64,000 nt of DNA from contig OZ245789.1 in assembly GCA_965228045.1 (NCBI GenBank), forward strand, positions 1,426,001 to 1,490,000. The letters are read 5' to 3'. Position 1 is the first letter of the stretch; every line of letters begins with the position of its first letter. This DNA is from JANQEU01 sp965228045 (GTDB lineage Bacteria > Bacteroidota > Bacteroidia > Cytophagales > Cyclobacteriaceae). Below, one piece after another: positions 1 through 9,054 of this stretch. The notes under the pieces were generated by a model. The model saw nothing but the letters and a program-made list of their open reading frames with translations. It searched no databases and was not told where the DNA came from. The translations under genes and the position numbers were made by a program.

Positions 1-2
1 TG

Positions 3-215
3 GTTGCGCCTTTGACACTGGTTTTTTATGGCCTGGCATTAATAAACGCCAGTAAATATACTCTTTCGGAGATTCGAAGTTTAGGATTACTTGAGGTTCT
101 TATTGGCCTGTTAGGCTGCCAGTTTGTAGGATACGGCTTGATACTTTGGGTGCTTGGATTTGGATTACTACATATTATATATGGTATAGTTATGTACCTA
201 AAATATGAGTCGTGA
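3..215 (+). CDS. Small membrane protein, C-terminal part (cut by window edge)
   Basis: The reading frame is open to the left edge, so only the C-terminus is visible (about 70 residues). It is strongly hydrophobic with two or three membrane-spanning segments and ends with the short polar tail YLKYES. Its stop codon overlaps the GTG start of the next gene by 4 bp, which suggests a translationally coupled operon with the winged-helix regulator and creD. I recall small membrane proteins in this position ahead of creD loci in other Bacteroidota, but no function can be assigned from the fragment. Confidence 0.7.
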   Translation, partial: VAPLTLVFYGLALINASKYTLSEIRSLGLLEVLIGLLGCQFVGYGLILWVLGFGLLHIIYGIVMYLKYES

Positions 216-505
216 AAGATATTCTTAGGGATTTAAATAAAGCCTTTGAAAATAAGATTAGACTTGGAATAATGTCTGCGCTTATGGTTAATGACCATAT
301 GGATTTCAATAGTTTGAAAGACTTATTAGATGTAACGGACGGAAACCTTGCATCACATTTAAAAGCTCTGGAGAAGGCGGATTTTATCTCGGTCTCAAAA
401 ACATTCATAGAAAGAAAACCTAACACTAAATATAGAATAACCAATTCGGGAAAAGTGGCATTTAAAAAGCATATTGAAGCGATTGAGCAATTATTAGGAG
501 GCTAA
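212..505 (+). CDS. Winged-helix transcriptional regulator (HTH_34-like)
   Basis: A 97-residue protein made almost entirely of one winged-helix DNA-binding domain. It has the pattern of ArsR/MarR-like regulators: helix pair NKIRLGIMSALMVN, recognition helix around DGNLASHLKALEKADFI, and a basic wing around ERKPNTKYRITNSG. It starts with GTG inside the stop of the preceding gene. It lies immediately upstream of creD, an arrangement I know from other Bacteroidota, and probably controls that operon. A 7-bp inverted repeat at 521-539, between this gene and creD, is a candidate binding site. No sensor domain is visible. Confidence 0.85.
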   Translation: MKDILRDLNKAFENKIRLGIMSALMVNDHMDFNSLKDLLDVTDGNLASHLKALEKADFISVSKTFIERKPNTKYRITNSGKVAFKKHIEAIEQLLGG

Positions 506-520
506 AATTTTTTACATATA

Positions 521-539
521 TACTTTGAAATACAAAGTA
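521..539. promoter_or_regulatory. Inverted repeat upstream of creD, candidate operator
   Basis: Perfect 7-bp arms TACTTTG and CAAAGTA separated by AAATA, placed 17 bp before the creD start and 16 bp after the regulator's stop. A dyad of this size fits a dimeric winged-helix repressor. The assignment to the adjacent regulator is inference from position. Confidence 0.5.
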
Positions 540-555
540 CTTTTAATTCAAGATT

Positions 556-1905
556 ATGAATACAAATTCAAATGTAACGGAACGAATAAGTAGCTGGATG
601 AAGCATTCGGTTTCACTTAAACTATTTAGTATTTTCATTTTGATCCTTTTGTTATTGATTCCATCATCAATGATCAAATCGATCATTCAAGAGCGTGAAG
701 CCTTAAGTCAGGAAACAATGTCCGAAGTCGGCTCCAAATGGGCCAACGCACAACAAGTTAAAGGCCCGATACTAACAATACCCATCACATATGAGTTGGG
801 AGACGAGGGTGAAAGATGGGAGCAGGTAAGACATCTCAATATTCTGCCAACTGATCTTAGGTTAAGTGGAAATGTGAATCCGGAAAAATTGAAAAGAGGA
901 ATATATGAGGTAATCGTTTACCGATCCGATCTGGATTTATCAGGTTCATTCTTAAATGAATTTGAAATAGACTATAAAAATCTTAAGGAGATTCAATGGG
1001 ATAATGCCTTTCTTACAATAGGACTCACGGATTTGCGAGGGATTAAAGAAAATATATTCATTTCTTGGGATGGACAGCAAATCAAAGCCCAACCCGGTTC
1101 AAGGTTGAAAAACTTAATTAATTCAGGTGTGACAATCGATTTGCCAGATATCTCGCACATTGAAAATACCGGTATCGAGTTTAATTTTCATCTTAATCTT
1201 CAAGGGAGTGAGAATCTGTCCTTCGTTCCCGTTGGAGGTACGACTAATGTAACCATACATTCCAATTGGACATCACCCAGCTTCAATGGAAGTTTTTTAC
1301 CTAGTGATAGGGAGATTAATGAAAATGGATTTACTGCTTCGTGGAAAGTTCTTCAACTTAATCGTAATTTCCCGCAATCATGGATACATGAAGAAGATAC
1401 TCAATCCCTCGATAACGCAAGGTTTGGTGTTGATTTGATCATGCCTCTTGATGATTACCAGAAAACAATGAGGTCGTCAAAGTACGCCGTCATGACTATT
1501 GGATTGACATTTCTCATTTTCTTTTTAGTAGAGGTACTTCATCATCGAAGAATTCACGCATTTCAATACACTCTTGTAGGGTTGTCTCTCTGTTTATTCT
1601 ACATTTTACTTATCTCCATTTCTGAACATTCAAATTTTAATGTAGCCTATGGAATTTCAATGTCAAGTGTAATAATTATGATCACCCTTTATTCATTTAG
1701 TCTGTTTAAGGCGAGAAAAATTTCCATCCTACTTGCTGTAGTACTTACTGGTCTTTATAGTTTCTTACTTGTAACTCTTCAATTGGCTGACTATGCCCTA
1801 CTCATGGGATCTATTGGATTGATGGTAATTCTCGGATTAACAATGTACTATACAAGAAATGTAAACTGGTACGACATATCTACCAGCAAAAATCAAGCTA
1901 AATGA
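556..1905 (+). CDS. creD: CreD family inner-membrane protein
   Basis: A 449-residue integral membrane protein of the CreD family (cell envelope integrity or colicin-tolerance protein in enterobacteria; molecular function unknown). One N-terminal membrane helix at about residues 20-42 is followed by a periplasmic domain of about 250 residues that contains the family signature VKGPILTIPI. A cluster of about six helices fills the C-terminus from about residue 310. Length is normal for the family. It follows the winged-helix regulator and its stop overlaps the VanZ-like gene by 4 bp (ATGA), so the genes are probably one operon. Confidence 0.92.
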   Translation: MNTNSNVTERISSWMKHSVSLKLFSIFILILLLLIPSSMIKSIIQEREALSQETMSEVGSKWANAQQVKGPILTIPITYELGDEGERWEQVRHLNILPTDLRLSGNVNPEKLKRGIYEVIVYRSDLDLSGSFLNEFEIDYKNLKEIQWDNAFLTIGLTDLRGIKENIFISWDGQQIKAQPGSRLKNLINSGVTIDLPDISHIENTGIEFNFHLNLQGSENLSFVPVGGTTNVTIHSNWTSPSFNGSFLPSDREINENGFTASWKVLQLNRNFPQSWIHEEDTQSLDNARFGVDLIMPLDDYQKTMRSSKYAVMTIGLTFLIFFLVEVLHHRRIHAFQYTLVGLSLCLFYILLISISEHSNFNVAYGISMSSVIIMITLYSFSLFKARKISILLAVVLTGLYSFLLVTLQLADYALLMGSIGLMVILGLTMYYTRNVNWYDISTSKNQAK

Positions 1906-2315
1906 ATGACAGATCATCAGTCAAAGGGAAGATACTAAGAGTACTTCCCTCATTGCTATTCTTTGTATTTATATCATATATAATCATTCAGGTAGATTCG
2001 GGTAGCTCAGATATGTGGCTTGAATTTTCAAAAGGAATTAGGTATTCAGATAAGATCGGTCACTTTACTTTATATGGGGTGATGGCATTGCTTTTGAACT
2101 TTTCATTTAATTTTCAGAAAATGACAGTTAAAGGAATACGTTTTTATTCCGGATCAATAATAGTTTTAACCTTTGCAGTTACAGAAGAATTGACACAGCT
2201 TTTTTTTGAGAATCGCACTTTCGATTTCTATGATATTCTGTTTGACTTTCTTGGCATAAAAGTCTTCAACCAGAACGGTTTTGGTATCAAGCTAATTCAA
2301 AAAATTGATTGGTAA
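1902..2315 (+). CDS. VanZ-like family membrane protein
   Basis: A 137-residue protein with about four membrane helices and VanZ-like features: an SDKIGHFTLYG segment near residue 48 and an acidic segment VTEELTQLFFENRTFDFYDI near the end. VanZ in enterococci gives low-level teicoplanin resistance by an unknown mechanism, and most homologues are uncharacterised. It overlaps creD by 4 bp and is probably co-translated. It converges with the FtsX permease, leaving 37 bp with no obvious terminator. Confidence 0.8.
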   Translation: MNDRSSVKGKILRVLPSLLFFVFISYIIIQVDSGSSDMWLEFSKGIRYSDKIGHFTLYGVMALLLNFSFNFQKMTVKGIRFYSGSIIVLTFAVTEELTQLFFENRTFDFYDILFDFLGIKVFNQNGFGIKLIQKIDW

Positions 2316-2352
2316 TTTTAACATTTCTAAGTTCCCGTTCAATGCAACAATC

Positions 2353-4734
2353 CTACTCATACCTCAGTGATTTGATAGGGTTTGAAAGGCTGGCTTTCAC
2401 GGATTGACCTGAAATCACCAATACCGATATAAAAAGTGTGACGACCGTACCCGCAAATAGGGTCAGTACACCAATGTCAATTCTGTACGGAAACTTTTCG
2501 AGCCAGCTATTCATCACCATATAAATGATGGGCCACGATATAATGCTGGAGACGAGGATTAACCCCACAAATGATCTGGATAATAATAGTAAAACCGATT
2601 GACTGGAGGCCCCAAGTACTTTTCTGATGCCGATCTCTTTTACTTTTTGGGAAACACTGAAACTTACCAGACCAAAGAGTCCCAGGCAGGCAATGAAGAT
2701 AGCGAGTCCTGTAAACAGGATGAAAATCCAGAAGAAATCCTGTTCGGATTGGTACGCCTGGTTTATTTCGCTTGACGCAAATTGATAGTCAAATTCGGTT
2801 CCAGGGTTTATTTCCGTCCAGATATTTCGTATTCCGTTTAGCGCTGTAGCCGGGTCGGTTATGTTGATTTTAGCATAAGCATAACTTGACCCCTCGGTGG
2901 ATCTGAAGAACAGTAAAGGACCCAGTTCGGTGTATAGGGGTTCAAAATGAAAATTCTCTACCACACCAACCACTTTAATCGGATCTCCATAAAAGGTCAT
3001 GGATTTGCCAACAGGGTCCTCAATACCCATTTGTTCCATCGCTTTTCGATTGATGATCACCGCATTGGAGTCAGCAGGCGAATCATTGAAGTACCTTCCG
3101 GATACCAGGTCTATTTCCATCAGGTCAAAGAAATACTGATCTGCATACTCAATAGGAAAATTGATTTCTTCTCCATCGAAAACCAGCGTCCCAAAGCCGT
3201 CATATCGACCGGTAATGGATTTGCTGCAAGTGCCGACGCCCAGCACATTGGGTTGATTTAGCAGCTCCGTTCTGAGTACCTGATAGTTCTCAAGTGAGGT
3301 TCTGGAATTTAAAGGTATTGAGACCACCTGCTCTGTGTCCATTCCAAGTGACTGGTTTCTCAGAAAAGTCCATTGACGGAGAATCACCAGTGTAGAACAT
3401 ATCAGAAAAGATGATATAATAAATTGGGTGATTACAAGACCTTTGCGAAAAGCATTATTGCTTTTGCTGAACTTGTGCCTATTTCCAGAAATTGCGTTCA
3501 CGATCTTAAAAGAGGACAGAAACAATGCCGGATAGCTACCGGATAGCAACCCGAGCAAGACGATTATCCCCCCTCCGAAAAGGAAATATTGAGTAGGTAA
3601 GCCAATAAGAGAATAATCGTTTCCGGTAAGTGTATTAAAAGGAGGAATCGCCAGCTGGGTAATCGTGATGGATAGTAACAGAGAGATTACCAACATCACG
3701 AAAGACTCGAAAAGAAACTGCACCGTCAGATGGGCCTTAGTGGCACCCACTATCTTTTTAACACCTATCTCTTTCATCCTTTTGCTAGCCATAGACGTAG
3801 CCAGGTTCATGTAATTGATGATGGCTATGGCCAAAATAAAGATGGCGATGATCCGAAGCATTCGAACGTAAGTGATGTCACCACCCGGTACTATCTCTTC
3901 TTTGATATTTGATTTAAGGTGAATGTCGGTAAGTGGTTGGGTAGAAATGCGGGCCCAATCCTGAAACCATTCCGGGGTTTGCGCCTTGATCACACTTTCC
4001 ACGCCATCATTTACCTCTGCTACATTTGCCCCCGGTTTCATTTTGATGTAGGTGTTCTGGGAAGTCCAGCCCCAATTTCGCGTCATCCCCGGCATCAAAT
4101 TGGTAAAAGTCTTCATAGAAATGTAGTACTGATAAGGAATGTGACTGGTGGTCGGTATATCCTTCATGATACCAGTTATCCTCAGGTCAGTGTCTTCTCC
4201 ACTGTATACACTTCTCAGGGCAATAGTTTTCCCCATTGCATCCTCGGGGCCAAATATTTTAAATGCCTCCGATTCGGTGATCACGATGGAATTAGGCTCA
4301 GTCAGAGCTGTTGCCGGATTACCCTGAAGCAGTTCAAATGAAAAGAAGGAAAAGAAATTGGAGTCAACTGCAGTGTAATTGTCCGTGACATCAAATGTTT
4401 TGTCCTCATATATGACCTGCCGCATGGTGTTGAACGCATAATACATTCTCAATGAAGACTCAATTCCTGAGAAGTTTTCGGTCAGCATTGGCGCAACCAA
4501 ATAAGAGGTTGTCGTTGTAGTAGTATAGCCTTCTCCTGCTTTAAAGGAAAGTGTGACGCGATGAATTCTTTCCTTGTCCTTGTGGAATTGATCATAGCTG
4601 GTTTCGGTGTGAATGTAAAGCAGGATGAGAAGTGACGCAGTAAATCCTACGGTCAATCCGAGTATGTTTAACACGGAAAAAGAAGCACTTCTGCGGATAT
4701 TGCGAAGGGAAATTCTTAGATAATTCCAGATCAT
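2353..4734 (-). CDS. FtsX/MacB-family ABC transporter permease
   Basis: A 793-residue permease of the large Bacteroidota FtsX type. It has an N-terminal helix (NILGLTVGFTASLLILLYI), a periplasmic MacB-like domain, three helices from about residue 290 that begin with the INYMNLATSMASKRMKEIGVKK signature region, a second periplasmic domain, and three C-terminal helices with a second EIGIRKVLGAS signature. The duplicated FtsX core in one chain is typical. No ATPase gene is adjacent, so it must use an unlinked LolD/MacB-like ATPase or act as a sensor. It is transcribed alone. Substrate unknown. Confidence 0.9.
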   Translation of the reverse strand: MIWNYLRISLRNIRRSASFSVLNILGLTVGFTASLLILLYIHTETSYDQFHKDKERIHRVTLSFKAGEGYTTTTTTSYLVAPMLTENFSGIESSLRMYYAFNTMRQVIYEDKTFDVTDNYTAVDSNFFSFFSFELLQGNPATALTEPNSIVITESEAFKIFGPEDAMGKTIALRSVYSGEDTDLRITGIMKDIPTTSHIPYQYYISMKTFTNLMPGMTRNWGWTSQNTYIKMKPGANVAEVNDGVESVIKAQTPEWFQDWARISTQPLTDIHLKSNIKEEIVPGGDITYVRMLRIIAIFILAIAIINYMNLATSMASKRMKEIGVKKIVGATKAHLTVQFLFESFVMLVISLLLSITITQLAIPPFNTLTGNDYSLIGLPTQYFLFGGGIIVLLGLLSGSYPALFLSSFKIVNAISGNRHKFSKSNNAFRKGLVITQFIISSFLICSTLVILRQWTFLRNQSLGMDTEQVVSIPLNSRTSLENYQVLRTELLNQPNVLGVGTCSKSITGRYDGFGTLVFDGEEINFPIEYADQYFFDLMEIDLVSGRYFNDSPADSNAVIINRKAMEQMGIEDPVGKSMTFYGDPIKVVGVVENFHFEPLYTELGPLLFFRSTEGSSYAYAKINITDPATALNGIRNIWTEINPGTEFDYQFASSEINQAYQSEQDFFWIFILFTGLAIFIACLGLFGLVSFSVSQKVKEIGIRKVLGASSQSVLLLLSRSFVGLILVSSIISWPIIYMVMNSWLEKFPYRIDIGVLTLFAGTVVTLFISVLVISGQSVKASLSNPIKSLRYE

Positions 4735-4870
4735 GATATTTCGAGTTTGGCTTATCTCAACGAATTATCCTGCCAAAATCACAAGAGGCTGTAAGTCAAT
4801 CAGATAAAAAACGAAATGTCTCATTTACCTGTGTCACAATGAAACAGAAGGTGTACAGATAAGGGTCTTA

Positions 4871-5590
4871 CTACTTAGCGACAATGTCTTCAGCCACAAT
4901 CTTATCAACTATGTTTTTCATGGTTTCGAATTCACTATATCCCGGACTAACCTGGTACAATTCCTCTTTTAGTCTAAACAGTACATTCGGATAACCACGC
5001 ACACCCCACTGTCTGTTGAGTTGAAACTCACCAAAAGTCTTTCTTTTCACTTCCTCACTCAGAAATTCAGCTAGAAAATCCTGGTAGGGGATGTTGAATT
5101 GTTTGCAAATAGATTCATAGAAGTTCACGTCAGCAGGATCCTCATTCTCTACGTAAAATTTTTTGGTGACCGCCTCATAAAAATCCAGCTCCCGATCACC
5201 CATCCACTTTCTGGATGCCACTACTGCCCGGCAAGGGGGCTCGGTATCGTAGTTGAATTCCTCCAGGTCAAATAGTTTATATCCAAATGGCTGCCCACTT
5301 CTTTTATGAACCTCCTCCCAATGGTGTTTGAGCATCTTTTTCATGCTGTCATCCCATTTGTCACCGCCACCGGGTCTAAGGCCGCCGACTACTATTTTAA
5401 ATTTGTATTGCGGAAAATGATCCTTCAGTTTTCTGAGGTGGTTAGAAAGGCCATAGCACCAAGAGCACATTGGATCCCCGACATAGATGATTTCTTTGTC
5501 TTCTTCAATTTGTATGTTATCTGATGGTAAATTCAGCGCTGCCGGTTCGCATATTCCGGTCTCTGGATCACAGTTTATATTTTCGGCCAT
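4871..5590 (-). CDS. DsbA/FrnE-like thioredoxin-fold protein
   Basis: A 239-residue protein with a DsbA-family thioredoxin fold. The redox motif is C42-S-W-C45 in GDPMCSWCYGL, followed by a helical insertion and a cis-Pro region (VRGYPNVLF) near residue 200. There is no signal peptide, so it is probably a cytoplasmic FrnE-like oxidoreductase or isomerase. An extra cysteine pair (C7 and C14 in NCDPETGICEP) sits in an N-terminal extension and could bind metal or relay disulfides. It lies between the FtsX permease and a small secreted protein, all on the same strand but with gaps. Exact substrate unknown. Confidence 0.85.
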   Translation of the reverse strand: MAENINCDPETGICEPAALNLPSDNIQIEEDKEIIYVGDPMCSWCYGLSNHLRKLKDHFPQYKFKIVVGGLRPGGGDKWDDSMKKMLKHHWEEVHKRSGQPFGYKLFDLEEFNYDTEPPCRAVVASRKWMGDRELDFYEAVTKKFYVENEDPADVNFYESICKQFNIPYQDFLAEFLSEEVKRKTFGEFQLNRQWGVRGYPNVLFRLKEELYQVSPGYSEFETMKNIVDKIVAEDIVAK

Positions 5591-5666
5591 GACTGGTTAA
5601 CCCGAAAACTCACTTTTGGGTTTCAGTTGTGGATGCTATAGACCGAGATTGTATGCCGAATGACAA

Positions 5667-6020
5667 TTATTGGTTGGTATTGCTTTTCGTATCAGGCTTT
5701 GGCTTATCAATAAGCAGGTGATTATGACCAGTTGTACCGGGAGGTGAAACTGGCATTCGCCCAAAAGCTTTTGGAAAAACCACTGGCATGTCATCATAGG
5801 AGGCTGCCAGGCTATCTGAATAGAGGATCAGGTCATTTGAAAACCCATACTCCTGCAGATAGTCGTTCAGGTCCTTTTCATCAATATTTCTGTAAAGAAG
5901 CCCGTCAATATCAGGAACAAAAGTTATTTCAAGGTCACTTGCTGTAGAATCCTGTTTGGATTGGGCATTTGAAAATACAATACTGAGCATTCCGAGAAGT
6001 ATGGATAACCCCCATTTCAT
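5667..6020 (-). CDS. Small secreted protein of unknown function
   Basis: A 117-residue protein with a clear N-terminal signal peptide (hydrophobic residues 3-17, likely cleavage after SNA) and a mature part rich in Asp, Ser and Pro. I recognise no domain. The C-terminus (LLIDKPKPDTKSNTNQ) looks disordered. It is the first gene of a minus-strand run ahead of the DsbA-like gene (76 bp apart) and is divergent from the PadR/permease pair. The clean signal peptide argues that it is real. Confidence 0.6.
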   Translation of the reverse strand: MKWGLSILLGMLSIVFSNAQSKQDSTASDLEITFVPDIDGLLYRNIDEKDLNDYLQEYGFSNDLILYSDSLAASYDDMPVVFPKAFGRMPVSPPGTTGHNHLLIDKPKPDTKSNTNQ

Positions 6021-6156
6021 TTTATAAAAATACTAAACAGGAGATGTTTCCCTAACCGTTTAATGGAATTTAACATTCGAGCCTAACAAAAACTACAATT
6101 AGGAAATTTGATTTTGATGTTGTTTCTTTGTCAAATACTGCAAATAGGAATTTTGA

Positions 6157-6492
6157 ATGAGTGAATTTAAGTTGGGACACTTTGAAGAGATCGTTCTTCT
6201 GACAGTTTGCGTGTTACATGAAGAGGCGTACGGAATATCCATTAAGGATGAGATAGAACGTCGGATGGATAAAAATGTGAGCGTCGGGGCGCTCCAGTCG
6301 GCTCTAAGACGCATGGAGGATAAGGGCTACCTTACCTCGGAGGAAGGAGAGGAGACGCCGGAACGTGGAGGTCGTCGAAAACGCTATTTCTCCATAACCA
6401 ATATTGGTAAAAGGGCTCTTGAGGAAGCACGAGATCTCAGAATGGATCTTTGGGCCGCAATTCCGGATGTAGTTTTTAACAGGACGACATGA
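6157..6492 (+). CDS. PadR family transcriptional regulator
   Basis: A 111-residue winged-helix protein of the PadR family. It has the typical opening GHFEEIVLLTVCVLHEEAYGISI, a recognition region VSVGALQSALRRMEDKGYL, and the wing GGRRKRYFSITNIGKRALEEA. It is short (PadR-s type) with a minimal dimerisation helix. Its stop overlaps the following permease by 4 bp (ATGA). The pairing of a PadR regulator with an FtsX permease is common in Bacteroidota and suggests it represses the permease in response to an envelope-active compound. Confidence 0.92.
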   Translation: MSEFKLGHFEEIVLLTVCVLHEEAYGISIKDEIERRMDKNVSVGALQSALRRMEDKGYLTSEEGEETPERGGRRKRYFSITNIGKRALEEARDLRMDLWAAIPDVVFNRTT

Positions 6493-9050
6493 AGCAACTT
6501 GCAGATAAGATTCTGGCAGCTTTTTGTCGGTCAGATTATTATAATGACATCCAGGGTGACCTGGATGAATTGTATCACCGGAGGATCAAGACAATTGGAA
6601 GAAGACAAGCCAACCAGAAACACCTGGCGGCAGTCATCATGCTCATCCGACCAAATCTCATCAGGTCATTTCGCAGAAACTCAAAAACTCAAAATATTAT
6701 GCTCGGTCAATTCTTAAAATATGCTAACAGGAACTTTCAAAAGCATTTGTCCTATTCCCTGATCAATGTATTCGGGTTGTCGATCGGCGTAGCTGCCGCC
6801 ATCCTGCTGTACAGTTACATTTCTTTTGAGCGGTCCTACGATCGCTACTATGAAGACGCCGATCGTATTTACAGAATCTCGACTCATTTTAAGATTCAGG
6901 ACAGGGAAAGAAATGGCTACACCGGATCAGGTCTCCTGGCGCCAACGCTCATGGAGGAGATTCCTGAAGTCGAATTAGCTGGTCGAAGACACTATATGGG
7001 AAGGGTACTGATTGTAAAAGAGTCTGCGAAATTTCAGGAACATACCTACTATGCTGATCCGGAGTTTGTACAAATATTGGAATATGAGTTTCTAATTGGT
7101 GATCCAAAAACCGCCTTGGCAGAACCTAATACACTTATTCTTTCCCGAAGTACAGCGATGAAGATTTTTGAGACAGTGGAGGCCATTGGGCAGCAGCTGC
7201 TCATCGATGATCAATTGATGCAAGTCACGGGAGTTTTCGAAAATGTTCCGAACAATACACACTTCAGGCCCGAGGTGTTGGTTTCTACAAGTTCTATGGA
7301 TTCCTTCAGCTGGGATAGGGTAGGGCATGTCACCTATGTGAAAATTCAGGAGGGGATTGATCCATCAGAGATAGATCAAAAGCTGTCGGAAGTGGTGGAG
7401 AAGTATGAACTGAGTAATGCGGAGGATGAGTTTTTCCTGGATTTTTCGTTGTTCCCTGTCACTGAAATACATCTGTCGCCTGACCCTGATATGGGAGGAG
7501 GAGGCAATGCTGCTATGCTCAATACATTGACCGCCGTTGCTATTTTTCTGATTTTGATCGCCTCCATCAACTACATGAATATGGCTACGGCCCAATCCGG
7601 TCACCGGGCCAAAGAAATCGGGGTTCGTAAAGTAATTGGGGCAGCTAAAAAGCAGATCAGGCGGCAGTTTTTGGTAGAAGCAATTTTCATTTCAGTTATT
7701 TCCTCTGCTGTCGGAGTTGGCTTGTCCATTGTTTTCAAATCGGAATTCGTGTCGCTTACGGGTTTTCCGGAAAGTCAGCCGGTACTCTCTGCAGAATTGA
7801 TTGTCGGACTTCTGGTCTTCTCAATTCTATTGGGTCTTCTATCCGGTTCTTACCCGGCATTTTCCTTGTCTAACTTCAAACCTATTCTTGTATTAAGAGG
7901 ACTGGTACGGGTCAAACAAGGCAAAAATCTTAGGAGATTCCTGGTTTTCTTTCAATTTGTGATCTCTATTTCGCTGGTTGTTGGGACGTTGGTGGTCAGG
8001 GATCAACTTGACTATATCAGGACAAAAGATTTGGGTTACAATCGGGAAGGTGTTTACATTGTTTCCTTACGAGATGGTGATGAAAATCAGGTGCTGAAAT
8101 CGAAGCTTCTTCGGCATCCCAATATAAAAGCTATTGCCAAAACCAATCTTATTCCTGCCTGGGGAGATTCCGGAGCCACTTTTGAGATTACGAACGAACA
8201 AGGAGAAACTTCCAATGATATAGTCAGTATGGCCACTATTGATGACGATTATTTGTCACTCCTTGATATGGAAATTATTCAGGGTGAAGGTTTTAATGCT
8301 GACAATGGGACCAATGAGAATACGATCGTCATCAATGAAGAAATGGTGCGAAAGTATGGTTGGAAGGAGCCTATTGGCCAATCTATAGCCTTGAACATCC
8401 GGGAACGGGAAACATTCAAAATAGTCGGTGTGGTAAAGGATTTTAATATGCTAAGTCTCCATACCGAAATAAAGCCATTTGCTTTTTTTAAAGCTCCGAA
8501 ATTCAACTGGGGTAGAAAGTACCTGTTACTTAAGTTGTCAACATCGGATTTGACAAATACGATAGCTTACATCCAGGAAACTTATGAAGGTCATGACCAG
8601 AAGGCCATCTTTAACGGTTGGTTCATGGACGAACAATTAGAGAGAGCATACCAGGATGAGGTCAGGATGAGTGAGATCTTCATGGTGTTTTCCGGCCTCA
8701 CTATCATCATAGCGTGTCTGGGGCTTTTTGGTTTGGCTGCCTTCACAGTAGAACGACGAATGAAGGAGATCAACATCAGGAAAGTTCTCGGTGCCGACCC
8801 CACACACATTCTTAAAATTTTGATGACGGAATTTCTGGTGGTGGTTATGGTAGCTGGTATTGTAGCAATACCAATCATTTACAAGCTCATGGCGGCATGG
8901 TTAGATAACTTCCAATATCACACGGATATCCGGATTTTTACGTTGCTTTTAGGTATTCTTTTGACAATGCTCATTGCTGGTTTCACAGTCAGTTTCCAGG
9001 CATGGAGAGCCATAAAGACTAATCCCGCCGAGAAGTTAATGGACGAATAA
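6489..9050 (+). CDS. FtsX-family permease with N-terminal prefix domain (PadR-linked)
   Basis: An 853-residue permease. The first 70 residues form a soluble helical prefix (ADKILAAFCRSDYYNDIQGDLDELY) of the kind found on permeases encoded next to PadR regulators. After it comes the usual architecture: helix at about 95-115, MacB-like periplasmic domain, three helices with INYMNMATAQSGHRAKEIGVRK, a second periplasmic domain, and three helices with MKEINIRKVLGAD. It is translationally coupled to padR. No ATPase is encoded nearby. It resembles the 2353-4734 permease in layout but has a different N-terminus. Confidence 0.92.
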   Translation: MKQLADKILAAFCRSDYYNDIQGDLDELYHRRIKTIGRRQANQKHLAAVIMLIRPNLIRSFRRNSKTQNIMLGQFLKYANRNFQKHLSYSLINVFGLSIGVAAAILLYSYISFERSYDRYYEDADRIYRISTHFKIQDRERNGYTGSGLLAPTLMEEIPEVELAGRRHYMGRVLIVKESAKFQEHTYYADPEFVQILEYEFLIGDPKTALAEPNTLILSRSTAMKIFETVEAIGQQLLIDDQLMQVTGVFENVPNNTHFRPEVLVSTSSMDSFSWDRVGHVTYVKIQEGIDPSEIDQKLSEVVEKYELSNAEDEFFLDFSLFPVTEIHLSPDPDMGGGGNAAMLNTLTAVAIFLILIASINYMNMATAQSGHRAKEIGVRKVIGAAKKQIRRQFLVEAIFISVISSAVGVGLSIVFKSEFVSLTGFPESQPVLSAELIVGLLVFSILLGLLSGSYPAFSLSNFKPILVLRGLVRVKQGKNLRRFLVFFQFVISISLVVGTLVVRDQLDYIRTKDLGYNREGVYIVSLRDGDENQVLKSKLLRHPNIKAIAKTNLIPAWGDSGATFEITNEQGETSNDIVSMATIDDDYLSLLDMEIIQGEGFNADNGTNENTIVINEEMVRKYGWKEPIGQSIALNIRERETFKIVGVVKDFNMLSLHTEIKPFAFFKAPKFNWGRKYLLLKLSTSDLTNTIAYIQETYEGHDQKAIFNGWFMDEQLERAYQDEVRMSEIFMVFSGLTIIIACLGLFGLAAFTVERRMKEINIRKVLGADPTHILKILMTEFLVVVMVAGIVAIPIIYKLMAAWLDNFQYHTDIRIFTLLLGILLTMLIAGFTVSFQAWRAIKTNPAEKLMDE

Positions 9051-9054
9051 TGGG

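Noticed and set aside
3919..4341. 140-residue ORF antisense to the FtsX permease
   Set aside because: Shadow of a well-supported gene; no domain or signal peptide-like composition. Similar antisense ORFs in other genes were left out.
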